The notes: a model not told the origin generated them from the sequence alone. DNA of 64,000 nt from Hymenobacter plasmatis (GCF_020711255.1 NZ_JAJFAW010000028.1:17207-81206), one strand, 5' to 3'; counted from the first letter of the stretch, positions 54,480 through 63,003 are shown. Numbers and translations: made by a program.

Positions 54480-54559
54480 TGTAGAGACGCCACACTTGGC
54501 GTCTCGGCGTCCGCGCCGCGTGGGTATCGTTCAACGACGAGAGGACTGCGCTTCTACCT
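54480..54559. repeat. Family A palindromic repeat, copy 3 (decayed)
   Basis: The left arm TGTAGAGACGCCACACTTGG is intact. The right arm is degenerate (GAGGACTGCGCTTCTACCTA). It lies between lutC and the convergent GH28 gene. Confidence 0.75.
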
Positions 54560-54597
54560 AGAGCACGATGTTCGACCCTCGCTCAGCTTGTTCGGGC

Positions 54598-54633
54598 AAA
54601 AAAGAAGCGGCCCCCAATGGAGGCCGCTTCTTT
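54598..54633 (-). terminator. intrinsic terminator of the GH28 gene (possibly bidirectional with lutC)
   Basis: The stem AAAGAAGCGGCC/GGCCGCTTCTTT has a 9-nt loop. On the minus strand it is followed by a T run (forward A run at 54598-54603). It lies 24 nt after the GH28 stop. Confidence 0.85.
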
Positions 54634-54656
54634 GGCTTTGGGGTTCACAAAAAAAT

Positions 54657-56066
54657 CTAAAACTTGATGTTCTGGCTGTTTTGCACGGCCACGGGCTCCT
54701 GGTCCTGGGCGGTGATGTTCACGTTTTTGATGGTCCAGCCGGTGGCGTAGCTGATGCCACCGGCGGTGGCGGCGGTCATGGTGATGTTGTCGAGGGTGAT
54801 ACCTTCGAGCAGGGAATTGGGCTGGCCTTCGGCCGAGATGGCGGTTTTGGCGTTCGTCACCCGCACGTTGCTGATATGCACATTGCGGAAGTGGGGCATG
54901 CCTTTTTCGGCTGGCTCCACTTTGGTCAGCATGGCTTTCCAGTGGGCGGGCAGGGTTTCCTGGGTGTAGCCGGCGGGCAGCGTAGAATAGCTGTAGGCGG
55001 GGTTCCAGTTCATGGTCATGATGATGCCGAAGCCCACATCGGCCATTTCAATGTCGTCGACCCAGACGTCTTCCACCGTGCCGCCGCGGGTGAGGGCCGA
55101 CTTGATGCGGATGCCGGTTTTGGTGCCCTTGGCCTTGAGGCGGCGGGCAATGATGTGGCGGATGCCGCCCGAGGTTTCGGAGCCGCAGGTGAAAAGGCCG
55201 TCGCCGGCGCCGGCCACGCAGTCCTGGATGAGGACGTACTCGCAGGGGCGGTTCACGCGCAGGCCGTCGGCGTCGCGGCCGGCTTTCAGGCAGAAGTTGT
55301 CGTCGTTGCAGTCAATGTCGCACTTTTGAATCAGCACGTAGCTGCTCGAGTCGATGTCGATGCCGTCGGTGCTGGGGCCGTGGCCGCCGAGGTTGTTGCG
55401 CACCACGATGCCTTCCACGGTCACATTCTTGGAGTAGAGCACGTGCACCGTCCAGAAGCCCGAACGTTGCAGGGTGATGTTCTTAATGGTAACGTTGGAG
55501 GCGTTGGACACGAGCAGGGCGCGCGGCCGCTTGGCGTCGTAGTCGATAATCCAGCGCAGGCCCTTGGGGTCATATTCCTTGCGCATGGCCCAGTACTTGT
55601 CCCAGAACACTTTGCCCTGGCCGTCGATGGTGCCTTCGCCGGTGATGGCCACGTTGTCCTGGTCGAGCACGTTGAGCAGGGCGGCGGGCCACTTCATCTC
55701 GATGCCGGCCACGCGGGTCTGGATTTCGGGGTAGTCTTTCAGGTCCTGGCTGCCGAGCAGGGTCACGCCCTTATCGAGGCGCAGCGTCACGCCTTTTTTC
55801 AGGAACAGCGAGCCGGTGAGGTACTGGCCGGGGGCCAGCGTCACGATGCCGCCCTTTTTGGCTGCGGCGTCAATGGTTTTTTGGATGGCCTGCGTGGCGA
55901 GGGTTTTGCCATCGGCCACGGCGCCGTATTTCGAGGCCGAGAAAATGGTTTTTCCAGTCGGCAGGGACTTGGCGCCTACCTGCTTGGTCCACTCGGGCGA
56001 GGTGTCGGCGGGCGCCGGGTTCAGCCACGCAAACAGGGAAATAAGCAGCGTAAGAAGCAGGTTCAT
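54657..56066 (-). CDS. GH28 glycosidase lacking the polygalacturonase His (rhamnogalacturonan-hydrolase-like)
   Basis: A 469-residue secreted beta-helix protein. The Asp motifs STDGIDIDSS and CNDDNFCLKAGRDAD and the TGIRIKSALTRGG motif are present. The GHG position reads GAGDGLFTCGSETSGG, so the catalytic-site His of polygalacturonases is missing. In GH28 this absence is a known feature of rhamnogalacturonan hydrolases, which supports activity on the RG-I backbone in place of homogalacturonan. It is monocistronic with its own regulon promoter. Confidence 0.9.
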   Translation of the reverse strand: MNLLLTLLISLFAWLNPAPADTSPEWTKQVGAKSLPTGKTIFSASKYGAVADGKTLATQAIQKTIDAAAKKGGIVTLAPGQYLTGSLFLKKGVTLRLDKGVTLLGSQDLKDYPEIQTRVAGIEMKWPAALLNVLDQDNVAITGEGTIDGQGKVFWDKYWAMRKEYDPKGLRWIIDYDAKRPRALLVSNASNVTIKNITLQRSGFWTVHVLYSKNVTVEGIVVRNNLGGHGPSTDGIDIDSSSYVLIQKCDIDCNDDNFCLKAGRDADGLRVNRPCEYVLIQDCVAGAGDGLFTCGSETSGGIRHIIARRLKAKGTKTGIRIKSALTRGGTVEDVWVDDIEMADVGFGIIMTMNWNPAYSYSTLPAGYTQETLPAHWKAMLTKVEPAEKGMPHFRNVHISNVRVTNAKTAISAEGQPNSLLEGITLDNITMTAATAGGISYATGWTIKNVNITAQDQEPVAVQNSQNIKF

Positions 56067-56208
56067 ATAGTCGGGAGGCTAAGTCGGAAAGCAGGGAGAG
56101 TGACAACACTGACATGATGCGCGGCAGAAACAGATGAAAGAGGACTCCCACCCAATCTTTTTTCCATCCTGCTACGCATCAGTCAGGTTGTATTTCTCAC
56201 TCACTACA

Positions 56209-56253
56209 CAAAGCTGGCTTCCCCTCTAGCTCAAACCTTCCCGCACCCTCCTG
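56209..56253 (-). promoter_or_regulatory. regulon promoter of the GH28 gene
   Basis: Minus strand: CAGGAG-GGTG-CGGGAA, 21 nt, then CAGCTTTG, the same -7 box as rhaT. The distal half-site is perfect and the proximal one weak. The leader would be about 140 nt, longer than at the other promoters. Confidence 0.65.
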
Positions 56254-56305
56254 TTATGGCGAAAGACTTTTTCATTCCTGCCCAACGAGTGGGAAGGCCG
56301 GCTTT

Positions 56306-56620
56306 TTAGTCCATGTGAAACACGCATTCCAGCGGCTGCACCACCGGCGAATGGTCGGGGTTGGTTTCCATCAAATCGGCCATGTAGGCCCACCAGCGCT
56401 GCATAATAGCGGTGGCCGGCAAGGCGGCCGTGGTGTGGCCCACTTCCCGCTTCTGCACCGCAAACAGGGTCCCGCTGGCGACGTCGAGATAAATGGAATA
56501 ATCGCGGATGCCCGCCTGCTGCAACGCAGCGGTGAGCTCGGGCCAGATTTCGGTGTGGCGGCGCTGGTATTCGGCGGCCACGCCGGGCTTGAGCTTCATG
56601 GTGAAGGCTACTTTATCCAT
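56306..56620 (-). CDS. rhaM: L-rhamnose mutarotase RhaM
   Basis: A 104-residue dimeric ferredoxin-like-fold enzyme that interconverts alpha- and beta-L-rhamnose. It matches the family along its whole length: FTMKLKPGVAAEYQRRHTEIWPEL, YSIYLDVASGTLFAV, MQRWWAYMADLMETNPDHSP. No signal peptide, so cytoplasmic. It starts 8 nt after the GH106 stop at the end of the PL22-GH105-GH106 operon. Confidence 0.95.
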   Translation of the reverse strand: MDKVAFTMKLKPGVAAEYQRRHTEIWPELTAALQQAGIRDYSIYLDVASGTLFAVQKREVGHTTAALPATAIMQRWWAYMADLMETNPDHSPVVQPLECVFHMD

Positions 56621-56628
56621 GGCAGTAC

Positions 56629-59487
56629 TTATTGAACCGGCGCTCCCAGGGAAGCGGGCGTGAGGGTGACGGGGCCCAGCAAGCCCGACTCCAGGGGCTC
56701 CCACTTTTCGGCCGTGAAGAGGCCATCGGCGCCGCGGTTTTCTTTGAGCTTGGCGGGCATGTTGGTGTTGTAGAAAATCTTCCAGTCCACGTGGTTGCGG
56801 TCCAGGTCGGCAATGCGGTTGGCCATGAGGTTGCTCACCGTCACGGTCAGCGTATTGGTGGGCCGCAGCCGGGACTTGGGCAGGAACACCTGGTAGACCG
56901 GCCCAATGAGCGTGCCCATGGGCTGGCCGTTCACCAGCACGCGGGCGCTTTGGGCCACGCGGCCCAGGTCGAGCAGCCAGCCATCGGCAGTGCCCTGGGG
57001 AATGGCAAACGTGGTGGTGTAGGTGGCTGTGCCGGAGAACTTCTTGCCCGCCTCGCCGGCCAGCGTGGTCCACGAGGCCAGCTCCCGGGTTTGCAGGCGG
57101 GCCGGCAGCTCCGGACCACCCGAAAGGAAGGCCAGGTCCCAGGGGCCGGTGAGGGGCTGGGCCGCGGCGGCGGGGGTCAGGTAGGCATAGGCGGGGCCCG
57201 TTACGGCGCCTTCGTTGGTATCCAGGATGCAGGTTTCGCCGGGCGCCAGCTGCAGGTACACTTCGGGCGTGCCCTGGGCCGAGGTGCGCACCGAGGCCAT
57301 GCCGGTTTGCTCGGTCATGGGGTTGTAGAGGGCCGCCGACTTGGCGGCTGTGTGCAGCGGCACCCAGCCTTTTATGGCCTTCTCGCCCCAGTTGGCCAGG
57401 AAGTAATAATGGCCTTTGGCGTGGCTGCGACGCATAAACTGCAGGCCGTTGTCTACGAGGGTTTCGCGCTTCACGCCGGCTTGGGCCAGCAGCTGGCTCA
57501 CGTCTTTGCCCAGGAGCACCCGCCCTTTGCCCACGGTGGCTTGCTGCACGCCGGCTTGCTTAGTGGCCGCGAAGTTGAGCTGAGCCAGCAGCTTTTTGAA
57601 GGCGGCGCGACGGGTGGCCAAGCTGCCCAGGCCGGGAACGTCGTCGGGCGCCTGGCTTTGCAGCACGATGGTGGCGCCGTTCTGGGCCAACTTCAGCAGC
57701 TGCTGCAGCGTGGGCAGCGGCATGAGATGGGCCTCGGGCACCAGCAGGGTTTGGTAGGTGGCGCCGCCGCTGGTAGTCAGGCCCTTGCCGGCGTTTACCA
57801 CCTGCTGCACCTGCTTGTCGGAGATGAAGTCGTAGCCGTAGCCTTTGGCCAGCAGCATTTCGCTGGTAGCTTCGATGGGCATGCCTTTAAAGCCGTGCTC
57901 GATGCCATCGAAGTGCTGGAGCAGCACCTTGCCGGGCCGCGTATAGGCGTCGGAAATGGGCAGGTACAGCAGCACGTCGTTGCTGGGCTGGCCGGCTTGC
58001 AAAAACGACTGGCAGCGGGCGGCGTACTGGTTCAGCTTGCCGAAATCCGTCCAGAACGGGTTTTGGGGGTTGAACTCCACGGCGGCGTAAAACAGCCAGC
58101 CCGGCCACTTGGCCGCCTGCGGCGAATAGGCAGTGCCGTGGTAAAACACGTGGTTGACGCCGCCCAGCAGCATGCGGTCGACGGCCTTTTTCACGTCGCT
58201 GAGCTTGCTTAGGAAATGGTCATTCTCCCAGGTTGCCGTTTCGGCCGACGTGAGCGGCTTGCCCGTAACGTGCGCGGCCGACGACGCAAACTTGATGCGC
58301 GTGAGGTCCTCCCCTTCCGTTTCGGGGATGTCGGTGGCGGCGTACAAATCCAGGATGTTGGCCGGTGAGCCGTGGGCCTGGTTGCGAATCAGCGCGTCGT
58401 GGGTTTTGGCCCAGGTGCCCCAGGTTTTGGTGTAGTTTTCGAGCAGCAGTTCCGAAATCGTTTCGCGGTAGTCGGTGAGCACGCGCTGGTTTTCGTCCTC
58501 GGCGGCTTTGTTGAACAGCGCCGGCAGGTGCTGGCGCAAGTCGTAGCCGCGCCGCTTCTGAAACTCCGCAAACATCAGCGGCGTCCAGTTGGCCTCGCCC
58601 TGGGCATCGTCTACCTCGTACGAGTCGTTGAAAAACGCCCGGATGGGCTTCACGTCGTAGCCTTTGAAGGCCTTGTCGAAATACGCCAGGTAATGGTCGG
58701 TGGCGGTTTTGGAGAGGTGGTCAATGACGTCGCCCTCGCCGCCGGGGCCGGCCCGCTCCACCTGCTTGCCGTGCCAGCCCTGGAAAAGGGCGTACAGCGT
58801 CCAGGTGCCGGCCGGCGCCGTCCAGCTCAATTTTCCATCGGCGCCCACTTTGCTGGTCAGGTCCAGCGTCTGGCCTTTGTCCGAATAGGCCATCAGCGTT
58901 TGCAGCGGCAGCGGCTTTTCGAAGCGCACCTGGTCCAGCGCCAGGGTTTGCAGGTTTTTATTGGTGGCCACGGGGTCCGAGAGCTGCTTGAGGTCCACCT
59001 TGTGCCCCACGGCATTGGCAATGGGCTTTTGCATGAAGCTGACCGGCTCCGTCAGGCTTTCGCCGCCTTTCACCGAGTAGGTGCTGTACGCCACGTACTT
59101 CGACGCATCTACCGGCGCCACCCACGGCCCGCCAAAGGGCCAGCCCGAGGCCTGCGCCATGTCGATGCCCAGCCCCAGGCGGTTGGCTTCCGTGAGGGTG
59201 TGCGTGAGCATGTCCATCCACTTTGGCGAAAGGAAATCGATGAACTGGCTTTCGGCTCCCTTCACGCCGTAGATGGTCGTGATTTCCATGCCGCCCAGCC
59301 CCGCCTGCTGGTACTGGGTGAGCAGGTGGGTGAGGTCGGCTTTGTTTACGGCGCTGCCCTCCCACCACCAGCGCGTCCAGGGCTTGGTTTGCTGGGTGAT
59401 GGCCGGCCATTTGGGGGCCTGGGCCCCAGCCGGAAGGCTGAGCGATGCCAGGGCCGCGAGGAAAAGCGAAGGAAGGAGTCGTTTCAT
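56629..59487 (-). CDS. GH106 alpha-L-rhamnosidase
   Basis: A 952-residue secreted protein (signal LFLAALASLSLPAGAQ). GH106 hallmarks are: TRWWWEGSAVNKADLTHLL, GGMEITTIYGVKG, DMAQASGWPFGGPWV near the start, and VNHVFYHGTAYSPQAAKWPGW in the barrel. A C-terminal beta-sandwich (PQGTADGWLLDLGRVAQSARVLVNG) completes it. It releases alpha-L-rhamnose from rhamnogalacturonan oligomers by inversion, producing the sugar used by the rha genes. It is 5 nt after GH105. Confidence 0.95.
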   Translation of the reverse strand: MKRLLPSLFLAALASLSLPAGAQAPKWPAITQQTKPWTRWWWEGSAVNKADLTHLLTQYQQAGLGGMEITTIYGVKGAESQFIDFLSPKWMDMLTHTLTEANRLGLGIDMAQASGWPFGGPWVAPVDASKYVAYSTYSVKGGESLTEPVSFMQKPIANAVGHKVDLKQLSDPVATNKNLQTLALDQVRFEKPLPLQTLMAYSDKGQTLDLTSKVGADGKLSWTAPAGTWTLYALFQGWHGKQVERAGPGGEGDVIDHLSKTATDHYLAYFDKAFKGYDVKPIRAFFNDSYEVDDAQGEANWTPLMFAEFQKRRGYDLRQHLPALFNKAAEDENQRVLTDYRETISELLLENYTKTWGTWAKTHDALIRNQAHGSPANILDLYAATDIPETEGEDLTRIKFASSAAHVTGKPLTSAETATWENDHFLSKLSDVKKAVDRMLLGGVNHVFYHGTAYSPQAAKWPGWLFYAAVEFNPQNPFWTDFGKLNQYAARCQSFLQAGQPSNDVLLYLPISDAYTRPGKVLLQHFDGIEHGFKGMPIEATSEMLLAKGYGYDFISDKQVQQVVNAGKGLTTSGGATYQTLLVPEAHLMPLPTLQQLLKLAQNGATIVLQSQAPDDVPGLGSLATRRAAFKKLLAQLNFAATKQAGVQQATVGKGRVLLGKDVSQLLAQAGVKRETLVDNGLQFMRRSHAKGHYYFLANWGEKAIKGWVPLHTAAKSAALYNPMTEQTGMASVRTSAQGTPEVYLQLAPGETCILDTNEGAVTGPAYAYLTPAAAAQPLTGPWDLAFLSGGPELPARLQTRELASWTTLAGEAGKKFSGTATYTTTFAIPQGTADGWLLDLGRVAQSARVLVNGQPMGTLIGPVYQVFLPKSRLRPTNTLTVTVSNLMANRIADLDRNHVDWKIFYNTNMPAKLKENRGADGLFTAEKWEPLESGLLGPVTLTPASLGAPVQ

Positions 59488-59492
59488 AGTAG

Positions 59493-60626
59493 TTATTTCA
59501 GCTTGTATACCTCGCTGCCCGCCAGCAGGAAGCAGCCCAGGCCGTAGTCTTCAAAGTCGGGTTTGTTGGTGTAGCTCACGGGCTGGCTGTCTTTGGGCTC
59601 CTTGCCGGTGCCCTGCACGTAGCCCAGGAAACCGTCTTTGTGGATGCAGTCGGTCACCATGCCTTTCCAGGCTTTGGCGATGATGGGCTCGTACTGCTGG
59701 CGGTCGAGCAGGCCGTTGTTGAGGCCCCAGGCCATGCCGTACACAAACAGCGCCGTACCGGTCATTTCCTTGCCGCCGAAGTGCGTGGGGTCGTGCAGGC
59801 TCACGTTCCAGAAGCCGTCGGGGCGCTGCAGCGGGGGCAGCGCCTGCATCATGGCCAGGTACATTTGCTCGTATTCGGCGCGGTGCGGGGCGTCTTTGGG
59901 CATCACGTCGAGCACGCGCACCATGGCCGCTACCACCCAGCCGTTGCCGCGGCTCCAGTAGCAGTCTTCGCCGTTGGGCTCTTTATATGGGGGCACAAAG
60001 TCCTTGTCGCGCCACCAGAGTTTGTCCTGCGGGTTGTAGAGGCCGTTGGTGCCGTGCTTGGTTTTGGAGTAGTTGTAGATGCGGTACATCTTGCCGTAGT
60101 AGGCCGTGTCCTTGGTCAGCACGCCCAGCTTGGCAAACACAGGCATGGCCATTTGCAGGGCATCAATCCAGTTCCAGTCGTCCACCTTGTCGCTGCTCAC
60201 CATGGCGTCCACGCTGGCCTTGATGTCGCGCAGGCGCTCGGGCCTGGGGTCTATCTGGTACAGCTCCAGGTAGGTCTGGCCGGCGCACTGGTCGTCGGCG
60301 TTGCGGTTGGTCACGCCGTTGCGGATGCCCCACTGGTGCTTTTCGCCCCAGTCCACGGCGTAGTCGTAGTAGCGCTTTTGCTTATCGGTCTGGTAGAGGG
60401 CCATCAGGCCTTCGTAGTACACGCCGCGCGTCCAGATGTGGCTGGGGCGGGCCTTGTTCGTCACGATTTCCTTGCCGGTATCGGGCCACTTCTTCATGAA
60501 GTAGTCGTTGGTCCGGGTCATGGCTTTCAGCACGGCCTTTTTCTTGGCCAACTTCTGCGCCTGGGCCGGCTGCAGCACAAGCAGCAACAAGGCACAAAGG
60601 CAGGCTTTCAGGGTGGGATTTAGCAT
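59493..60626 (-). CDS. GH105 unsaturated rhamnogalacturonyl hydrolase
   Basis: A 377-residue (alpha/alpha)6-barrel protein with signal peptide (LCALLLLVLQPAQAQ). Motifs are: PSHIWTRGVYYEGLMALYQ, NADDQCAGQTYLELYQ (catalytic Asp region), YWSRGNGWVVAAMVRVLDVMP and MTGTALFVYGMAWGLN. It hydrates and removes the unsaturated galacturonyl residue left by PL11 (YteR/RhiN type). It lies between the PL22-like gene and GH106. Confidence 0.94.
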   Translation of the reverse strand: MLNPTLKACLCALLLLVLQPAQAQKLAKKKAVLKAMTRTNDYFMKKWPDTGKEIVTNKARPSHIWTRGVYYEGLMALYQTDKQKRYYDYAVDWGEKHQWGIRNGVTNRNADDQCAGQTYLELYQIDPRPERLRDIKASVDAMVSSDKVDDWNWIDALQMAMPVFAKLGVLTKDTAYYGKMYRIYNYSKTKHGTNGLYNPQDKLWWRDKDFVPPYKEPNGEDCYWSRGNGWVVAAMVRVLDVMPKDAPHRAEYEQMYLAMMQALPPLQRPDGFWNVSLHDPTHFGGKEMTGTALFVYGMAWGLNNGLLDRQQYEPIIAKAWKGMVTDCIHKDGFLGYVQGTGKEPKDSQPVSYTNKPDFEDYGLGCFLLAGSEVYKLK

Positions 60627-60661
60627 ATAGTAATTGTGTCTTCCAAACTTGGCTTTTGCTA

Positions 60662-60815
60662 GTCAGGCCGAGCGCAACGTCTCGCGTAGGTAAGCAATAA
60701 TCGTTTGTCATGCTGAGCCTGCGAAGCATCTTATCACGTCAGCACGACTCATTCAAGCGTGATGAGATGCTTCGCTGCGCTCTGCATGACAGGTAAATGC
60801 CCTCTGCATGACGTT
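60662..60815. repeat. Family B nested palindromic repeat, copy 7
   Basis: The inner palindrome is 60707-60790. The outer left arm GTCAGGCCGAGCGCAACGTCT resembles copy 1, and the outer right arm ends TGCATGACGTT. It lies between the PL22-like and GH105 genes, inside the operon, and ends 5 nt before the PL22-like stop. Confidence 0.85.
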
Positions 60816-60819
60816 TTAC

Positions 60820-62052
60820 TTAGGAAGCCGCTTTCGCAATTTCCACGGCGTACACCTGCTCTTCGCCTTCAAAATTGGCCCTAAAAACCAGCCATTTGCC
60901 ATCGGGCGTGAAGTGGATGTTGGGCTCCAGCTTGTAGCCGTGGTGCTGCATGTTCACGAGCCGCTCGGCCCGGAACTTGTTGCCTTCGGGCCGAAACAGG
61001 TTAATCCACATGCCGTCGGGGGCTTTAGCCACCTGGCCGGCGTCGCCGCCGTCGCCGGCAAAGAGCTTCTGGTCGGGCGAAATATTGAAGTGAATGGACC
61101 ATTCGTTGCGGTCCATTTGGTAGAGCTTTTCCTGGCCAGTTTTCACGTTGGCCCCGGCCAGATAAAAGGTCACGCTGCGGGGCTTCTGCAAATCAAACCA
61201 GATGGTTTGGCCATCGGGGCTGAAGAACTCGTGGCCGGCAATCTCGCCGTCTACCGTGCGCTTGTGCATCAGCCGCACGGCTTTGGTTTTGATGTTGATG
61301 TGCCAGATGCGGTCCACCTTGCCCCAGGGGCCTTCGTGGCAATACATCAGCAAATTGGGGTCGGTGGGCGAAAACTGCACGTGGCCGAGCCAGGTATTCT
61401 CCTTGTAGATTTCCTGTAGCTGCCGGGTCTTCGTGTTTATCGTGAATAGCGCGTGCTCCACGTGGGCATCGTAGATGCGGTTGAAAAAGTCGGACTTTGC
61501 CGGGTACTTCCTCAGGATGTCGCGCGCTTCCTGCCCGGCCATGGAGCCTGCTAGCACGGTTTCATCGGCGTTGAGCGAGGTGATGCTGGCCGGGTAGTCC
61601 TTGGCAAATACGTACACCAGCCGCGTTTTCCGGGTGTCGACGTTGGTGGCGTACACCGTGTCGCGGGTTTGGTAAAACACCTCCCGGTGCCGGGGCGCCA
61701 CAATCTCGCCGTGCACTTGGGCAAAGTAGCGGGTCACGGGCGTGGCCTGCCGGGTCTTGAGGTTGAGCACGCGCAGCTGGTGGCCTTTGGCATCGGTGTG
61801 GTAATACACCATCAGGTCGCCCTCGCTGCCTTTGGCTTTCAGAAACGGGTTGTTGTGAAAGTAAAAGCCGGCGTTGCTGCCGTCCTGCGGGGTGAGGCGC
61901 ATCACTTTGTGACCCGTGCTCTGGTCTATCCATTCGGCCGCCGGCATGGGCTTTTGCCCGCCCGTTTCGAGTTTGGCCTGGGCCAGCGCCTGGGTGCTCA
62001 GCAGCGCCAGGCCGCCGCAGAGGATGGTTGCAATTCCAATTCGGGTTTTCAT
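60820..62052 (-). CDS. PL22-like oligogalacturonate lyase
   Basis: A 410-residue secreted protein with signal CGGLALLSTQALAQ and a seven-bladed propeller. PL22 features are: EWIDQSTGHKVMRLTPQDGSN at the start, FYFHNNPFLKAKGSEGDLMVYY, LGHVQFSPTDPNLLMYCHEGPW (metal-binding His/Gln candidates), IAGHEFFSPDGQTIWFDLQ and NIHFTPDGKWLVFRANFEG. It cleaves short unsaturated or saturated galacturonides. The ATG at 62052 is preferred; the open frame to 62172 extends upstream of the predicted transcription start. It is first in the operon to rhaM. Confidence 0.85.
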   Translation of the reverse strand: MKTRIGIATILCGGLALLSTQALAQAKLETGGQKPMPAAEWIDQSTGHKVMRLTPQDGSNAGFYFHNNPFLKAKGSEGDLMVYYHTDAKGHQLRVLNLKTRQATPVTRYFAQVHGEIVAPRHREVFYQTRDTVYATNVDTRKTRLVYVFAKDYPASITSLNADETVLAGSMAGQEARDILRKYPAKSDFFNRIYDAHVEHALFTINTKTRQLQEIYKENTWLGHVQFSPTDPNLLMYCHEGPWGKVDRIWHINIKTKAVRLMHKRTVDGEIAGHEFFSPDGQTIWFDLQKPRSVTFYLAGANVKTGQEKLYQMDRNEWSIHFNISPDQKLFAGDGGDAGQVAKAPDGMWINLFRPEGNKFRAERLVNMQHHGYKLEPNIHFTPDGKWLVFRANFEGEEQVYAVEIAKAAS

Positions 62053-62173
62053 AGCAGGGCGGGCAAGTGCAAGTGTGGAACAACCCGGGCCAGCAGCCTT
62101 GGCCGCCTCCGCGCCGGTGCGCGGCCCTTCTCTTTTCCAGCTTGCGGGCAAGCCATTGAGGGAAGAACGCATG

Positions 62174-62217
62174 CAAGAAACCGCGCCTTCAATCCCAAAC
62201 TCTCCTGTACTCTTCGG
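62174..62217 (-). promoter_or_regulatory. regulon promoter of PL22-GH105-GH106-rhaM
   Basis: Minus strand: CCGAAG-AGTA-CAGGAG, 20 nt, then GTTTCTTG. The -7 box and spacing equal those before the gene at 21192-22274. The leader would be about 115 nt. Confidence 0.65.
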
Positions 62218-62319
62218 TGTGGCCCAGCCACGGCTTCGCCTCCTGCTTTTAGCCCAACCGGAACGGCTAGCTCAACCCGACCCCAACGCGCAGCGGCCCA
62301 ACCAGCCCAACTCGATAAC

Positions 62320-63003
62320 CTACGAAATCAGCCCTTCGCTAATGGCTAAGCGGATGAGCGAAGCGGTGTTCTTGGCCCCGGTTTTGGTGATGATGTTCTG
62401 CCGATGGGTTTCGATGGTGCGCTTGCTGGTAAACAGCAGGTCGGCCATTTCCTGGTTGGTAAAGCCATCGGCCACGAGCCGCAATACTTCCAGCTCGCGC
62501 CTGGAAAGCGTCACCGGCGGGTCGGCGGGCATGAGCCGATGGGCCACGGGCAGGCCATCGAGCTGTTTGGCCATCGTTTCGGCCCCTTCGTGCAGCTTTT
62601 GCAACGTGGCCAGCCCAACTTCCGAGCACAGAAAGGTGTGGCCCGCGGCCACCGTCCGGATGCCGTACACCATCTCCTTCAGCCCGGCCGACTTCAGCAA
62701 ATAGCCGTGGGCGCCGGCGCTGAGCATTTGAATAACCCGCTCTTCGCCGGCCGTCACGGTCAGAACCAGTACCTGCACCGCCGGGTGGTGGGCCCGGAGC
62801 TGGCGGATAATTTCGACGCCTTCCATGCCGGGCATGTTCAGGTCCAGCAGCACCACGTCGGCGGGCGTGGTGGGCAGCAACTGCAGCAATTCTTCGCCGC
62901 GGCCCGCTTCGCCCACCACTTCCAGCCCGGGCTGGTCGGCCAGCAAAGACCGCAAGCCGCTGCGCAGAATGGCATGGTCGTCGACTAACAAAACACGAAT
63001 CAT
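62320..63003 (-). CDS. NarL/FixJ-family response regulator
   Basis: A 227-residue regulator. The receiver domain has acidic Asp8-Asp9 (VLLVDDH), phospho-acceptor Asp54 (VLLDLNMPG) and Lys104 (YLLKSAG). The C-terminal LuxR-type helix-turn-helix spans about 163-217 (LSRRELEVLRLVADGFTNQEMA, SKRTIETHRQNI). Such regulators pair with HisKA_3 kinases; the only one in this window is at 1770-3950. It lies next to the PL22 operon promoter. Proteins of this family often bind direct or inverted short repeats, so it is one candidate for the locus operator. The ATG at 63003 starts the receiver domain. Confidence 0.92.
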   Translation of the reverse strand: MIRVLLVDDHAILRSGLRSLLADQPGLEVVGEAGRGEELLQLLPTTPADVVLLDLNMPGMEGVEIIRQLRAHHPAVQVLVLTVTAGEERVIQMLSAGAHGYLLKSAGLKEMVYGIRTVAAGHTFLCSEVGLATLQKLHEGAETMAKQLDGLPVAHRLMPADPPVTLSRRELEVLRLVADGFTNQEMADLLFTSKRTIETHRQNIITKTGAKNTASLIRLAISEGLIS

